Positions 1-6,003 of a stretch of DNA of 15,872 bases are shown piece by piece. The stretch comes from Clostridia bacterium. GTDB taxonomy: Bacteria; Bacillota; Clostridia; Oscillospirales; CAG-272. Both the position numbers and the translations under genes were made by a program. The stretch is taken from positions 1 to 15,872 of the forward strand of contig JAFQWT010000005.1 in assembly GCA_017407375.1 (NCBI GenBank), read 5' to 3'. Numbering within the stretch: position 1 is the stretch's first letter; the number at the start of each line of letters is the position of its first letter. Below the pieces are notes generated by a model. It made no database searches and was not told the origin of the DNA. It saw only the letters and a list, made by a program, of their open reading frames with translations.

Positions 1-549
1 GACGGTCTGGTAGCGGCTCTTGTCCTCCAGCTTTTTGGTGATGTAGGGCGGCAGCGGCATCTGACCGACGGCATCGAGGACCTCATAGATGCTCTTGTAG
101 GCATCGGGATACGAAAACTCAACGAGGCGGTTGCCGTCCTCCAGGACCTCGGTGATCCTTGCCTTAAGAATGCCGCCGAAGGAAAGCTCCGCGCCCTCCC
201 GCGCGCGCTTGCCCGGGCGGACGAGCGTTTCCCAGCGGCCGCCCTCCCGCATACGGAGCAGGAGCAGCTCCACGGGGGCGCCGCTCTTCCCTTCACCGAG
301 CAGGCGGGCGGGGATCACACGTGAGGAATTGACGACAAGGACGTCCTCGGGACGAACGTGATCAAGGATATCGTAAAAATGGCGGTGTGTGAGAGCGCCC
401 GACGCGCGGTCCAGCACCATAAGCCGAGAGGCATCGCGCCGCTCGGCGGGGGTTTGGGCGATCAGCTCCTCGGGCAGGTCGTAATAAAAATCGTGGGTGG
501 TAAGATCGGTGGCGATCCTTTCGTTAACGATGACTTCGTTCGGTTTCAC
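1..549 (-). CDS. queA: S-adenosylmethionine:tRNA ribosyltransferase-isomerase (QueA), partial
   Basis: QueA transfers and isomerises the ribosyl group of S-adenosylmethionine onto 7-aminomethyl-7-deazaguanine at tRNA position 34, making epoxyqueuosine in the cytoplasm. The 183 residues visible are about the first half of the usual 340-350 residue protein; the rest lies beyond the left edge. Family landmarks are DLPEELIAQTP near residues 19-29, the following RRDASRLMVLDR, VVNSSRVIPARL, and QMPLPPYI followed by SRYQTV at the edge. The start is GTG at 549-547: an in-frame TGA at 564-562 excludes any earlier start, and AGAGGA sits about 7 bases upstream. It is transcribed leftward, divergent from dapA, from a good sigma-A promoter (582-610). 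No other queuosine gene is visible, so downstream partners such as tgt would lie outside the window. Identification is secure; completeness is unknown. Confidence 0.95.
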   Translation of the reverse strand, partial: MKPNEVIVNERIATDLTTHDFYYDLPEELIAQTPAERRDASRLMVLDRASGALTHRHFYDILDHVRPEDVLVVNSSRVIPARLLGEGKSGAPVELLLLRMREGGRWETLVRPGKRAREGAELSFGGILKARITEVLEDGNRLVEFSYPDAYKSIYEVLDAVGQMPLPPYITKKLEDKSRYQTV

Positions 550-581
550 GGCGTGTTCCTCTCACATATACTGACATTAGC

Positions 582-610
582 ATTATAGTATATTCTCTTG
601 GGGAATGCAA
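582..610 (-). promoter_or_regulatory. Predicted sigma-A promoter of queA
   Basis: On the minus strand TTGCAT (610-605) and TATAAT (587-582) are separated by 17 bases, a near-consensus vegetative promoter about 33 bases upstream of the queA GTG. A short inverted repeat TTGGGG/CCCCAA (598-603 and 612-617) overlaps the -35 element. I could not find an equally good promoter for the divergent dapA in the same 89-base gap; only AT-rich -10-like sequences (584-594) are visible for it. Confidence 0.75.
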
Positions 611-638
611 GCCCCAAAAATGACGATGCGAGGTTTCT

Positions 639-1532
639 ATGAGTAAAACAAATCGAAAAAAACCGCCCTTTTCGGGCGTGGGTACGGCGCTCATCACGCC
701 GTTTTGCGACGGCGCCGTGGATCTTGCCGCCTTCCGCCGACTTTGCGAGCGCCAGATCACCTTTGGGGCGGCGGCCCTGGTGGTATGCGGCACCACGGGC
801 GAGGCCATCACCCTCAAAAACCGCGAGAAGGCCGCCCTCCTGTCCACCGCCTGCGAGGCGGCGGGCGGGTGCATCCCCGTGGTGGCGGGCACGGGCTCCG
901 CCGATACGCGTGTGGCGGTGGCCACGGCCAAATATGCCGAGGCGCACGGTGCTGACGCCCTCTTGGTGGTGACCCCCTACTACAACAAGGGCACGCGTGA
1001 GGGGGTCATCCGCCACTATCTCAGCGTGGCCGATGCCGTGGACCTGCCGATCATCCTCTATAACGTGCCCTCACGGACGGGGGTGGACCTCACCCCGAAG
1101 GAGGTCGTACGGCTTTCGGAGCACGAGAACATCGTGGCGATCAAGGAGGCCAGCGGCGACATCGACCGCGCCGCCGACATTGTGGCAGCGCTGGGGAAGA
1201 AATGCGCCGTATACAGCGGCAACGACGGGGAATTTCTCCCCACGCTCTCGGTCGGGGGGATCGGGATCATCTCGGTGCTTTCCAACCTCCTGCCCCGTCA
1301 GATGACCGAGGTCTACCGCCTGTTTATGGCGGGAAAAAACGCCGAGGCCGCCGCCCTCAGCGCCAGGATGCTTCCCCTCGTCCGCCTCCTCTTTGCCGAC
1401 ACCAACCCCGCCCCCGTCAAGGCCGCGATGGCCTCCCTGGACCTTTGCCGTGACGAGGTGCGACTACCGCTGACCGTGCCCGAGGAAGGGCTCTACCGCC
1501 GCCTTGCGGCCGAGGCCGCCCGGTGGAAATAA
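639..1532 (+). CDS. dapA: 4-hydroxy-tetrahydrodipicolinate synthase
   Basis: DapA condenses pyruvate with aspartate semialdehyde, the committed step of the diaminopimelate/lysine pathway and thus of peptidoglycan precursor supply; in spore formers the pathway also feeds dipicolinate. The 297-residue length is normal for this TIM-barrel family. Visible hallmarks are GVGTALITPF (residues 13-22), the CGTTGE substrate loop (50-55), VTPYYNK (111-117), LYNVPSRTG (140-148) with the catalytic Tyr141 and Arg146, and VAIKEASGD (167-175), where Lys169 is the Schiff-base lysine. The ATG is preceded by GAGG at a 6-base spacing. It stands alone: queA is divergent and a strong hairpin terminator follows directly after the TAA. 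The upstream gap is too short for a lysine riboswitch, so regulation is not evident. No other dap gene is nearby. Confidence 0.97.
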   Translation: MSKTNRKKPPFSGVGTALITPFCDGAVDLAAFRRLCERQITFGAAALVVCGTTGEAITLKNREKAALLSTACEAAGGCIPVVAGTGSADTRVAVATAKYAEAHGADALLVVTPYYNKGTREGVIRHYLSVADAVDLPIILYNVPSRTGVDLTPKEVVRLSEHENIVAIKEASGDIDRAADIVAALGKKCAVYSGNDGEFLPTLSVGGIGIISVLSNLLPRQMTEVYRLFMAGKNAEAAALSARMLPLVRLLFADTNPAPVKAAMASLDLCRDEVRLPLTVPEEGLYRRLAAEAARWK

Positions 1533-1533
1533 A

Positions 1534-1571
1534 GAAAGAGCAAGCGCTGTGCGCTTGCTCTTTCGTTTTGT
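1534..1571. terminator. Bidirectional intrinsic terminator between dapA and egsA
   Basis: A perfect 14-base-pair stem, GAAAGAGCAAGCGC (1534-1547) and its complement (1551-1564), encloses a 3-base loop. It is followed by GTTTTGT on the plus strand and by TTTATTT on the minus strand. It starts one base after the dapA stop and lies 50-90 bases beyond the convergent egsA stop, so it can serve both genes. Confidence 0.9.
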
Positions 1572-1620
1572 AAAGCTTTCTTTGCTATTTTCGGAAAATC
1601 GGCATGGCTGTGGGCGCTTC

Positions 1621-2871
1621 TCAGGAGATGCCCAGCTCATAGGCCAGCCAAAGGACGGAATAGCGGTCCTTAAGGTCCTTGGCGTACGCGACGGCGTCAC
1701 TAAGGGTGTCCTCCCCGTAAAGACTTGTGAATTCCTCCATGGAGATGCCCGCCTCACGAAGGAGGGTGAGGATCCTTTCCGAGGAGGGGGCAGAGGCAAG
1801 GAGGGCGCGGATCTCCGCCTCCCTCTGAAGGTAGAGAGGCACGCGGTCCGCGCGGTAGCTGCCTGCCGTTTCCTGAAGGGCGATGCACCCCTCGGCCACG
1901 GGGCCGTAAATGCGCCGAAGGGCGGCGTGGCGCTCCTCTTCCGTGGGGAGGGGGCGGCGCTCCCAGGTGGCGGCCAACAGGCGCTCACGGAGGGCGGCCG
2001 TCACGGCGGTGGAGCAGGCCACGTCAATGCCGTGGGGCAGGTACTCCCGCCCCGTGACGAGGCCCGTGATCTCAAAAAAGTGCGAGAGGTGATGCTCACT
2101 GCCCGAGGCGGGGCGCGAGGAGCCGACGTAGCTCATAAGGAACCCGACGTCAATGAGCGCCTCGGTGAGAAGGCCGATCGCCTCACGGCTGCGGGCGGCA
2201 ATGGCGTGGGCGGCGGCCACCGTCCGCTCCACGATGGCAAGGGTCTCATCGTGCACGGCGGAGCAGAAATACTCCCCCGTCACAAGGTGGGAAAGGCGCC
2301 AGTCGAGGAGGGCGGAATACTTGCCGAGGATGTCACCGTAGCCCGCGCGGATCATGGCGGCGGGGGCGGCACTGAGGACGGCGGTATCGGCCACAAGGGC
2401 GTAAGGGAGGCCCGAGGGCACCGTGACCTTCATCCCCCCAAGGATCATGGCGGCGCCGTCCGAGGCATAGCCATCCATCGAGGGGGCGGTGGCGACCACA
2501 AGATAAGGGATCCCCGCGCGATGCGAGACGTACTTGCAAAGGTCCTGGATGACACCCGAGCCGACACCGACGATCATATCGACGTCCGTCAGGCGCTCCT
2601 CCACGGCCGCGGCGGCGGTCTCGTCGGGCACAAGGAGGCGGTCTCCCGGGAAAACGATGCTTTTTTTCAGCTTATCGCCAAGGAGCAGGGCGGTCTCGGC
2701 GCCTGCGGCCTCAAAGGTGTTTTCATCGGCGACAAGGAGCAGGTGGCGGTAGTCCGCGGTGAGCTCCGGCAGGCGCAAAAGCGCCCCCTCCCCCACGTGG
2801 ACACGGATCGGGCAGGCGTGCGGGCGCCCGCAGGCGGGGCAACGCTCAGAGACAAGGGATACGACTGACAT
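1621..2871 (-). CDS. egsA: sn-glycerol-1-phosphate dehydrogenase (EgsA/AraM family)
   Basis: Members reduce dihydroxyacetone phosphate to sn-glycerol-1-phosphate with NAD(P)H, the archaeal-lipid stereoisomer; in Bacillus subtilis AraM supplies it to PcrB. The 416 residues fit the iron-alcohol-dehydrogenase-like fold: nucleotide-binding GVGSGVIQDLCKYV (102-115), TAPSMDGYASDGA (128-140), and probable metal ligands in GYGDILGK (Asp180), SEHHLSHF (His260/261) and LPHGID (His280). Residues 11-20 form a short CPxCGxxHxC cluster that resembles a zinc knuckle. The ATG follows AAAGGAGAGG. It is the last gene of the minus-strand operon, 57 bases after tyrS, with a hairpin in the gap. No PcrB-like partner is in the window, so its physiological product use is unknown. 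A glycerol dehydrogenase is the main alternative, but the TAPSMDGYASDGA signature favours G1P dehydrogenase. Confidence 0.87.
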   Translation of the reverse strand: MSVVSLVSERCPACGRPHACPIRVHVGEGALLRLPELTADYRHLLLVADENTFEAAGAETALLLGDKLKKSIVFPGDRLLVPDETAAAAVEERLTDVDMIVGVGSGVIQDLCKYVSHRAGIPYLVVATAPSMDGYASDGAAMILGGMKVTVPSGLPYALVADTAVLSAAPAAMIRAGYGDILGKYSALLDWRLSHLVTGEYFCSAVHDETLAIVERTVAAAHAIAARSREAIGLLTEALIDVGFLMSYVGSSRPASGSEHHLSHFFEITGLVTGREYLPHGIDVACSTAVTAALRERLLAATWERRPLPTEEERHAALRRIYGPVAEGCIALQETAGSYRADRVPLYLQREAEIRALLASAPSSERILTLLREAGISMEEFTSLYGEDTLSDAVAYAKDLKDRYSVLWLAYELGIS

Positions 2872-2899
2872 AGGCCTCTCCTTTCGGTAAGGATATAAG

Positions 2900-2924
2900 G
2901 AAACGCCCCGCGGCGGGGCGTTTC
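2900..2924 (-). terminator. GC-rich hairpin between tyrS and egsA
   Basis: GAAACGCCCC (2900-2909 read on either strand) pairs with GGGGCGTTTC (2915-2924) around a 5-base loop, starting 4 bases after the tyrS TGA. On the minus strand it is followed by CTTATATCC, not a T-run, so it is a weak terminator, an attenuator, or an mRNA-stabilising 3' hairpin that reduces egsA expression relative to tyrS. Confidence 0.5.
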
Positions 2925-2928
2925 GGGA

Positions 2929-4149
2929 TCAGGCGAGAATGACCTTTTTATAGGACTTCTTCCCCTTGCGGAGAAGCACGCCCGAGGCAAGCGCCTCAGC
3001 GCTGACGGTGGCCTTGACGTCGGTCACCTTATCCCCGTCCACCGTGACACCGCCCTGCTCAATGGCGCGGCGCCCCTCGGAGCGCGAGGTAACGAGCCCT
3101 GCCGAGCAAAGGAGCGTGATGACGTCACACCGACCGTCCGTAAGGACCTCCGCACCGACGGTGGCGGTGGGGATCTCCCCCTCGCTTCCGCCGCCAAAGA
3201 GAGCGCGGGAGGAGGCGCGGGCGGCCTCGGCCTCGGCCTCTCCGTGGACGAGCTTTGTCAGCTCATACGCGAGGATGTCCTTGGCCTCGTTAAGGCGGCT
3301 GCCCTCCCAGGAATCCATCTTGTCGATCTCCTCAAGGGGCAGGAAGGTGAGCATACGGATGCACTTCAGAACGTCGGCATCGCCCACGTTGCGCCAATAC
3401 TGGTAGAACTCAAAGGGCGTGGTCTTGTTGGGGTCGAGCCACACGGCGCCCGAGGCGGTCTTGCCCATCTTCTTGCCCTCGGAATTGAGGAGCAGGGTGA
3501 TGGTCATGGCGTAGGCATCCTTGCCGAGCTTGCGGCGGATGAGCTCGGTGCCGCCCAGCATATTCGACCACTGGTCGTCACCGCCGAACTGCATATTGCA
3601 GCCGTACTTCCTAAAAAGGTGGTAGAAGTCGTAGCTCTGCATGATCATGTAGTTGAACTCGAGGAAGGAGAGCCCCTTCTCCATGCGCTGGCGGTAGCAC
3701 TCCGCCGAAAGCATACGGTTGACCGAGAAGCAAGCGCCCACGTCGCGCAGAAGCTCAATGTAGTTGAGGCCGAGGAGCCAATCGGCATTGTTGACCATGA
3801 TGGCCTTGTCCTCACCGAACTCAATGAAGCGGCTCATCTGGCGCTTGAAGCAGTCACAGTTGTGCTGGATGGTCTCGGGCGTCATCATCGAGCGCATGTC
3901 GGTCCTGCCCGAGGGGTCGCCGATGTAGGCCGTGCCGCCGCCGATCAGGACGATCGGACGGTTGCCCGCCATCTGCAGGCGCTTCATAAGGCAGAGCGCC
4001 ATGAAATGGCCGACGTGCAGGCTGTCCGCCGTGGGGTCAAAGCCGATGTAGAAAACGGCGCGCCCCTCGTTGACCATATCGCGGATCTCTTTTTCATCGG
4101 TGACCTGCGCGATCAGGCCGCGCGCCACCAGCTCGTCATAAATCTTCAT
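2929..4149 (-). CDS. tyrS: Tyrosine--tRNA ligase
   Basis: This cytoplasmic class I synthetase charges tRNA-Tyr. With the start at ATG 4149 it has 406 residues, close to the usual length. Signatures in order are YIGFDPTADSLHVGH (residues 34-48, HIGH motif as HVGH), GDPSGRT (78-84), the tyrosine-binding region QSYDFYHL and GGDDQW (189-194), KMGKT (227-231) in place of KMSKS, and a C-terminal S4 RNA-binding domain from about residue 345. An upstream in-frame ATG at 4173 exists, but AAAAGGA sits about 7 bases before the ATG at 4149 and the protein from there begins as homologues do, so I chose the latter. It lies 43 bases after the NIF3-like gene. There is no room for a T-box leader directly upstream; control would have to act at the operon promoter near 5868-5895. 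Confidence 0.96.
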   Translation of the reverse strand: MKIYDELVARGLIAQVTDEKEIRDMVNEGRAVFYIGFDPTADSLHVGHFMALCLMKRLQMAGNRPIVLIGGGTAYIGDPSGRTDMRSMMTPETIQHNCDCFKRQMSRFIEFGEDKAIMVNNADWLLGLNYIELLRDVGACFSVNRMLSAECYRQRMEKGLSFLEFNYMIMQSYDFYHLFRKYGCNMQFGGDDQWSNMLGGTELIRRKLGKDAYAMTITLLLNSEGKKMGKTASGAVWLDPNKTTPFEFYQYWRNVGDADVLKCIRMLTFLPLEEIDKMDSWEGSRLNEAKDILAYELTKLVHGEAEAEAARASSRALFGGGSEGEIPTATVGAEVLTDGRCDVITLLCSAGLVTSRSEGRRAIEQGGVTVDGDKVTDVKATVSAEALASGVLLRKGKKSYKKVILA

Positions 4150-4192
4150 GTCGTGTCCTTTTCCCGACGGCAAGAGCCGCCGTATGTAATGT

Positions 4193-4951
4193 TTATTTTA
4201 CAAAAACGCGGCAGGAATTGAAATACGTGGTCTCAATTCCCGCAAATTCCTTGGGAAGCCACTCGGCCCAATGACGGGCGAGGGGCGCCTCGGTATAGAA
4301 GTGGCCCGCCTCGATGAGGTTGATGCCCAGCTCCTCGGCCTCGTTCACCGTTTCGTAGGAGAGGCGCCCCGAGAGCAGGGTGTCCGCCCCTGCGGCGATG
4401 GCCGCGGCAAGCTCGTCCTTTCCGCTACCGCCGACCAGCGCCACGCGAAGGACGGGGCGGTGGGCATCCCCCACGAGAAGGAGGGGGGCGCCAAGCGACG
4501 AGCGCACCGCGGTGCAGAAGTCCGAAAGCGCGGCGGGAGCCGCCAGCATGGCGATGCGGCCCAGTCCCTCCCCAAAGGGGGTGGGGGCCGAAAGCCCGAG
4601 CGCCGCGGCCAGAAGGTCGTTGACACCGCCGTCGGCAGCGTCGGCACGGGTGTGAAAGGAAAGCACCGAGATCCCCGCCGAGAGCGCCGTAAGCACCCTA
4701 CGGCCCGTGGGCGTATCGGGGGTGACGGAGGGCAGGGGGTGAAAGAGCATCGGGTGGTGCGAGAGGAGAAGGTCGGCGCCGATCTCCTTGGCATAGGCAA
4801 GGACCGCCTCGGTCGCGTCCAGGGTGCAAAGCACGTGGCGGACGGGGGCGTTGGGGTCGGGCGTGAGCATCAGCCCATCGTTATCCCACGCAGCGGAGAG
4901 CGCGGCGGGGTAACGGCGGGAGAGCGCCTCATAAAGCTCGCGTACCGTCAT
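4193..4951 (-). CDS. NIF3-like dinuclear metal-binding protein (YqfO/YbgI family)
   Basis: This 252-residue cytoplasmic protein belongs to the widespread NIF3 family, sometimes annotated as a GTP cyclohydrolase I type 2 or as a helper for TrmK; its true reaction is not settled. Metal-site motifs are present: AWDNDGL (21-27), LLLSHHPMLF (61-70, His65/His66), HTRADAADGGVND (100-112, Asp104), and IEAGHFYTEA (213-222, His217/Glu221). The middle of the protein is short and lacks the large insert of the longer Bacillus YqfO forms. The residues SGRLSYE (194-200) differ from the common TGD/E..H version. Its ATG overlaps the trmK stop as ATGA (4948-4951), implying translational coupling. The trmK-NIF3 pairing is conserved in many Bacillota and supports both calls. 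Confidence 0.93.
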   Translation of the reverse strand: MTVRELYEALSRRYPAALSAAWDNDGLMLTPDPNAPVRHVLCTLDATEAVLAYAKEIGADLLLSHHPMLFHPLPSVTPDTPTGRRVLTALSAGISVLSFHTRADAADGGVNDLLAAALGLSAPTPFGEGLGRIAMLAAPAALSDFCTAVRSSLGAPLLLVGDAHRPVLRVALVGGSGKDELAAAIAAGADTLLSGRLSYETVNEAEELGINLIEAGHFYTEAPLARHWAEWLPKEFAGIETTYFNSCRVFVK

Positions 4952-5643
4952 CGGAGTGCCTCTCTTTCTGCCGCGATCGCGGCCAGCAGTTCTTCCTCAT
5001 CCCGTGCGTCCACGCCTCCCTGCCGCTTGCCCGCCAGGCGGGCGCGGGTATCCCTCTCACGGAGGACAAGAAAGGCAAGAAACGCCTCGGTATCCCGTGC
5101 ATCACGCAAAGCGGCGGAGCCAAGCTCAGCCATGGGCGCGGGGAGAGCGTACGGCTCCCCCGTGTACTCGGCCGCAAGGCAAAGGTAGACCTTTCCTGCG
5201 GCGGTGGCGTACCGCTCACCAAGGACGGCAAAGCCCTCAGCCGCGAGATACCGCCGAAGGTCGGCGGCGTGGGTCATGGGCTGAAGGATCAGGCGCACGC
5301 GCTGCTCCCTGACAAAGGGGGCGGCCGCGAGGATCGAGACGATCATTTCCCCGCCCATGCCGCAAATGGCAACGTCGGTGAGAGAAAGCCCCTCCATACC
5401 CGCAAGGCCGTCGGTAAGGAGCAGGGTGACCTCTCCCTCACGCCCCTCGGCGCGGACGTTGGCACGGGCGCGCTCCAGCGGCCCCACGGCAACGTCGGAT
5501 GCGACCGCGTACGAGAGGCGGCCCTCCGACAAAAGCCAAAGGGGGAGATAGGCGTGGTCGGTGCCCACGTCGGCAAAGCGGGCGCCCTCCCGCACGAGGG
5601 AGGCCGCCAGCGAAAGGCGCGGATCGAGCGGGTGCTTACTCAC
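4948..5643 (-). CDS. trmK: tRNA (adenine(22)-N1)-methyltransferase TrmK
   Basis: TrmK methylates N1 of A22 in the D-arm of certain bacterial tRNAs, using S-adenosylmethionine. The 231-residue length matches the family. The SAM-binding Rossmann part shows LSLAASLV then FADVGTDHAYLP (23-34), an acidic strand VASD (47-50), ICGMGGEMI (93-101) and LQPMTH (120-125). The C-terminal third is charged and helical, as in the family's coiled coil. The start is GTG at 5643; it overlaps the end of the DUF1858 gene by 8 bases (GTGAGTAA) with no good ribosome binding site, so its translation is probably coupled to that gene. Its stop overlaps the next gene's ATG. A tRNA-modification role fits the operon, which also encodes TyrRS. 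Confidence 0.94.
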   Translation of the reverse strand: MSKHPLDPRLSLAASLVREGARFADVGTDHAYLPLWLLSEGRLSYAVASDVAVGPLERARANVRAEGREGEVTLLLTDGLAGMEGLSLTDVAICGMGGEMIVSILAAAPFVREQRVRLILQPMTHAADLRRYLAAEGFAVLGERYATAAGKVYLCLAAEYTGEPYALPAPMAELGSAALRDARDTEAFLAFLVLRERDTRARLAGKRQGGVDARDEEELLAAIAAEREALR

Positions 5644-5833
5644 CGAAGAAGGCGTTCAGCTTAGCGATCAGCTCGTCGGCATCGGCACCGTGGACGGCGC
5701 AGGCCTCCGCCACCGTCTCCATACGCGACACGGGGCACTCAAAGCAGTGCATACCGACCGCCATAAAGAAGGGCTTGGTCTCTGCACTGGCGTCCAGAAT
5801 GTCGCCAATGATGGTATCCTTTGTAACTTTCAT
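5636..5833 (-). CDS. DUF1858 redox-disulfide domain protein
   Basis: A 65-residue cytoplasmic protein made of one DUF1858 domain (the 'hybrid cluster protein-associated redox disulfide' family). The core is GMHCFECPVSRMETVAEAC, with a CxxCP pair and a third cysteine 14 residues further on; a disulfide or metal role is plausible, but no function is established for the single-domain form. The start is ATG 5833, because GGAGG lies 5 bases before it; an in-frame ATG at 5845 overlaps that ribosome binding site and is rejected. It is the first gene after a strong promoter and heads the trmK/NIF3/tyrS/egsA operon, overlapping trmK by 8 bases. Identification of the domain is confident; the role is unknown. 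Confidence 0.9.
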   Translation of the reverse strand: MKVTKDTIIGDILDASAETKPFFMAVGMHCFECPVSRMETVAEACAVHGADADELIAKLNAFFGE

Positions 5834-5867
5834 AGCATCCTCCATGATATAGTATATTCATTATATT

Positions 5868-5895
5868 ATTGTACCACGGTTTTTTGAAAAGTCAA
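5868..5895 (-). promoter_or_regulatory. Predicted sigma-A promoter of the DUF1858-trmK-NIF3-tyrS-egsA operon
   Basis: On the minus strand TTGACT (5895-5890) and TACAAT (5873-5868) are 16 bases apart, and a second -10-like TATAAT follows slightly downstream. The element sits about 35 bases before the ribosome binding site in a markedly AT-rich stretch. It is back to back with the prfB promoter. Confidence 0.75.
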
Positions 5896-5918
5896 GAAAA
5901 AAATAATTTTCGCCATAC

Positions 5919-5948
5919 TTTACAAACCGAGGGGGTTTGTGGTATACT
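5919..5948 (+). promoter_or_regulatory. Predicted sigma-A promoter of prfB
   Basis: TTTACA (5919-5924) and TATACT (5943-5948) are separated by 18 bases, about 55 bases before the prfB start. The spacer is almost entirely a perfect 7-base inverted repeat, ACAAACC...GGTTTGT, which could be an operator. Confidence 0.7.
5922..5940. repeat. Inverted repeat inside the prfB promoter spacer
   Basis: ACAAACC (5922-5928) and GGTTTGT (5934-5940) form a perfect 7-base inverted repeat with a 5-base centre, lying between the -35 and -10 elements. This is the position of a classic repressor site, but no cognate regulator can be named. Confidence 0.55.
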
Positions 5949-5964
5949 AAAGAGAGAAAATATC

Positions 5965-5979
5965 TCCCACACCGTGGGA
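5965..5979 (+). repeat. Small hairpin in the prfB 5' leader
   Basis: TCCCAC (5965-5970) pairs with GTGGGA (5974-5979) around a 3-base loop, 11 bases before the GGAGG ribosome binding site of prfB. It is short and has no T-run, so it is not a terminator. It may be structural or chance. Confidence 0.4.
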
Positions 5980-6003
5980 TAACGCAATACGGAGGTCTTT
6001 CCC

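Noticed and set aside
550..638. Lysine or preQ1 riboswitch between queA and dapA
   Set aside because: The 89-base gap is too small for a lysine riboswitch, and no preQ1 aptamer-like structure could be traced.
1504..2868. 454-codon open frame on the plus strand antisense to egsA
   Set aside because: Its translation is a low-complexity, Gly/Arg/His-rich string with no family features, and it is exactly antisense to a clear dehydrogenase. Long antisense frames are expected in GC-rich codon usage.
4150..4192. T-box or other leader for tyrS
   Set aside because: The gap is only 43 bases and lacks a T-box consensus; the operon leader near 5834-5867 is likewise too short.
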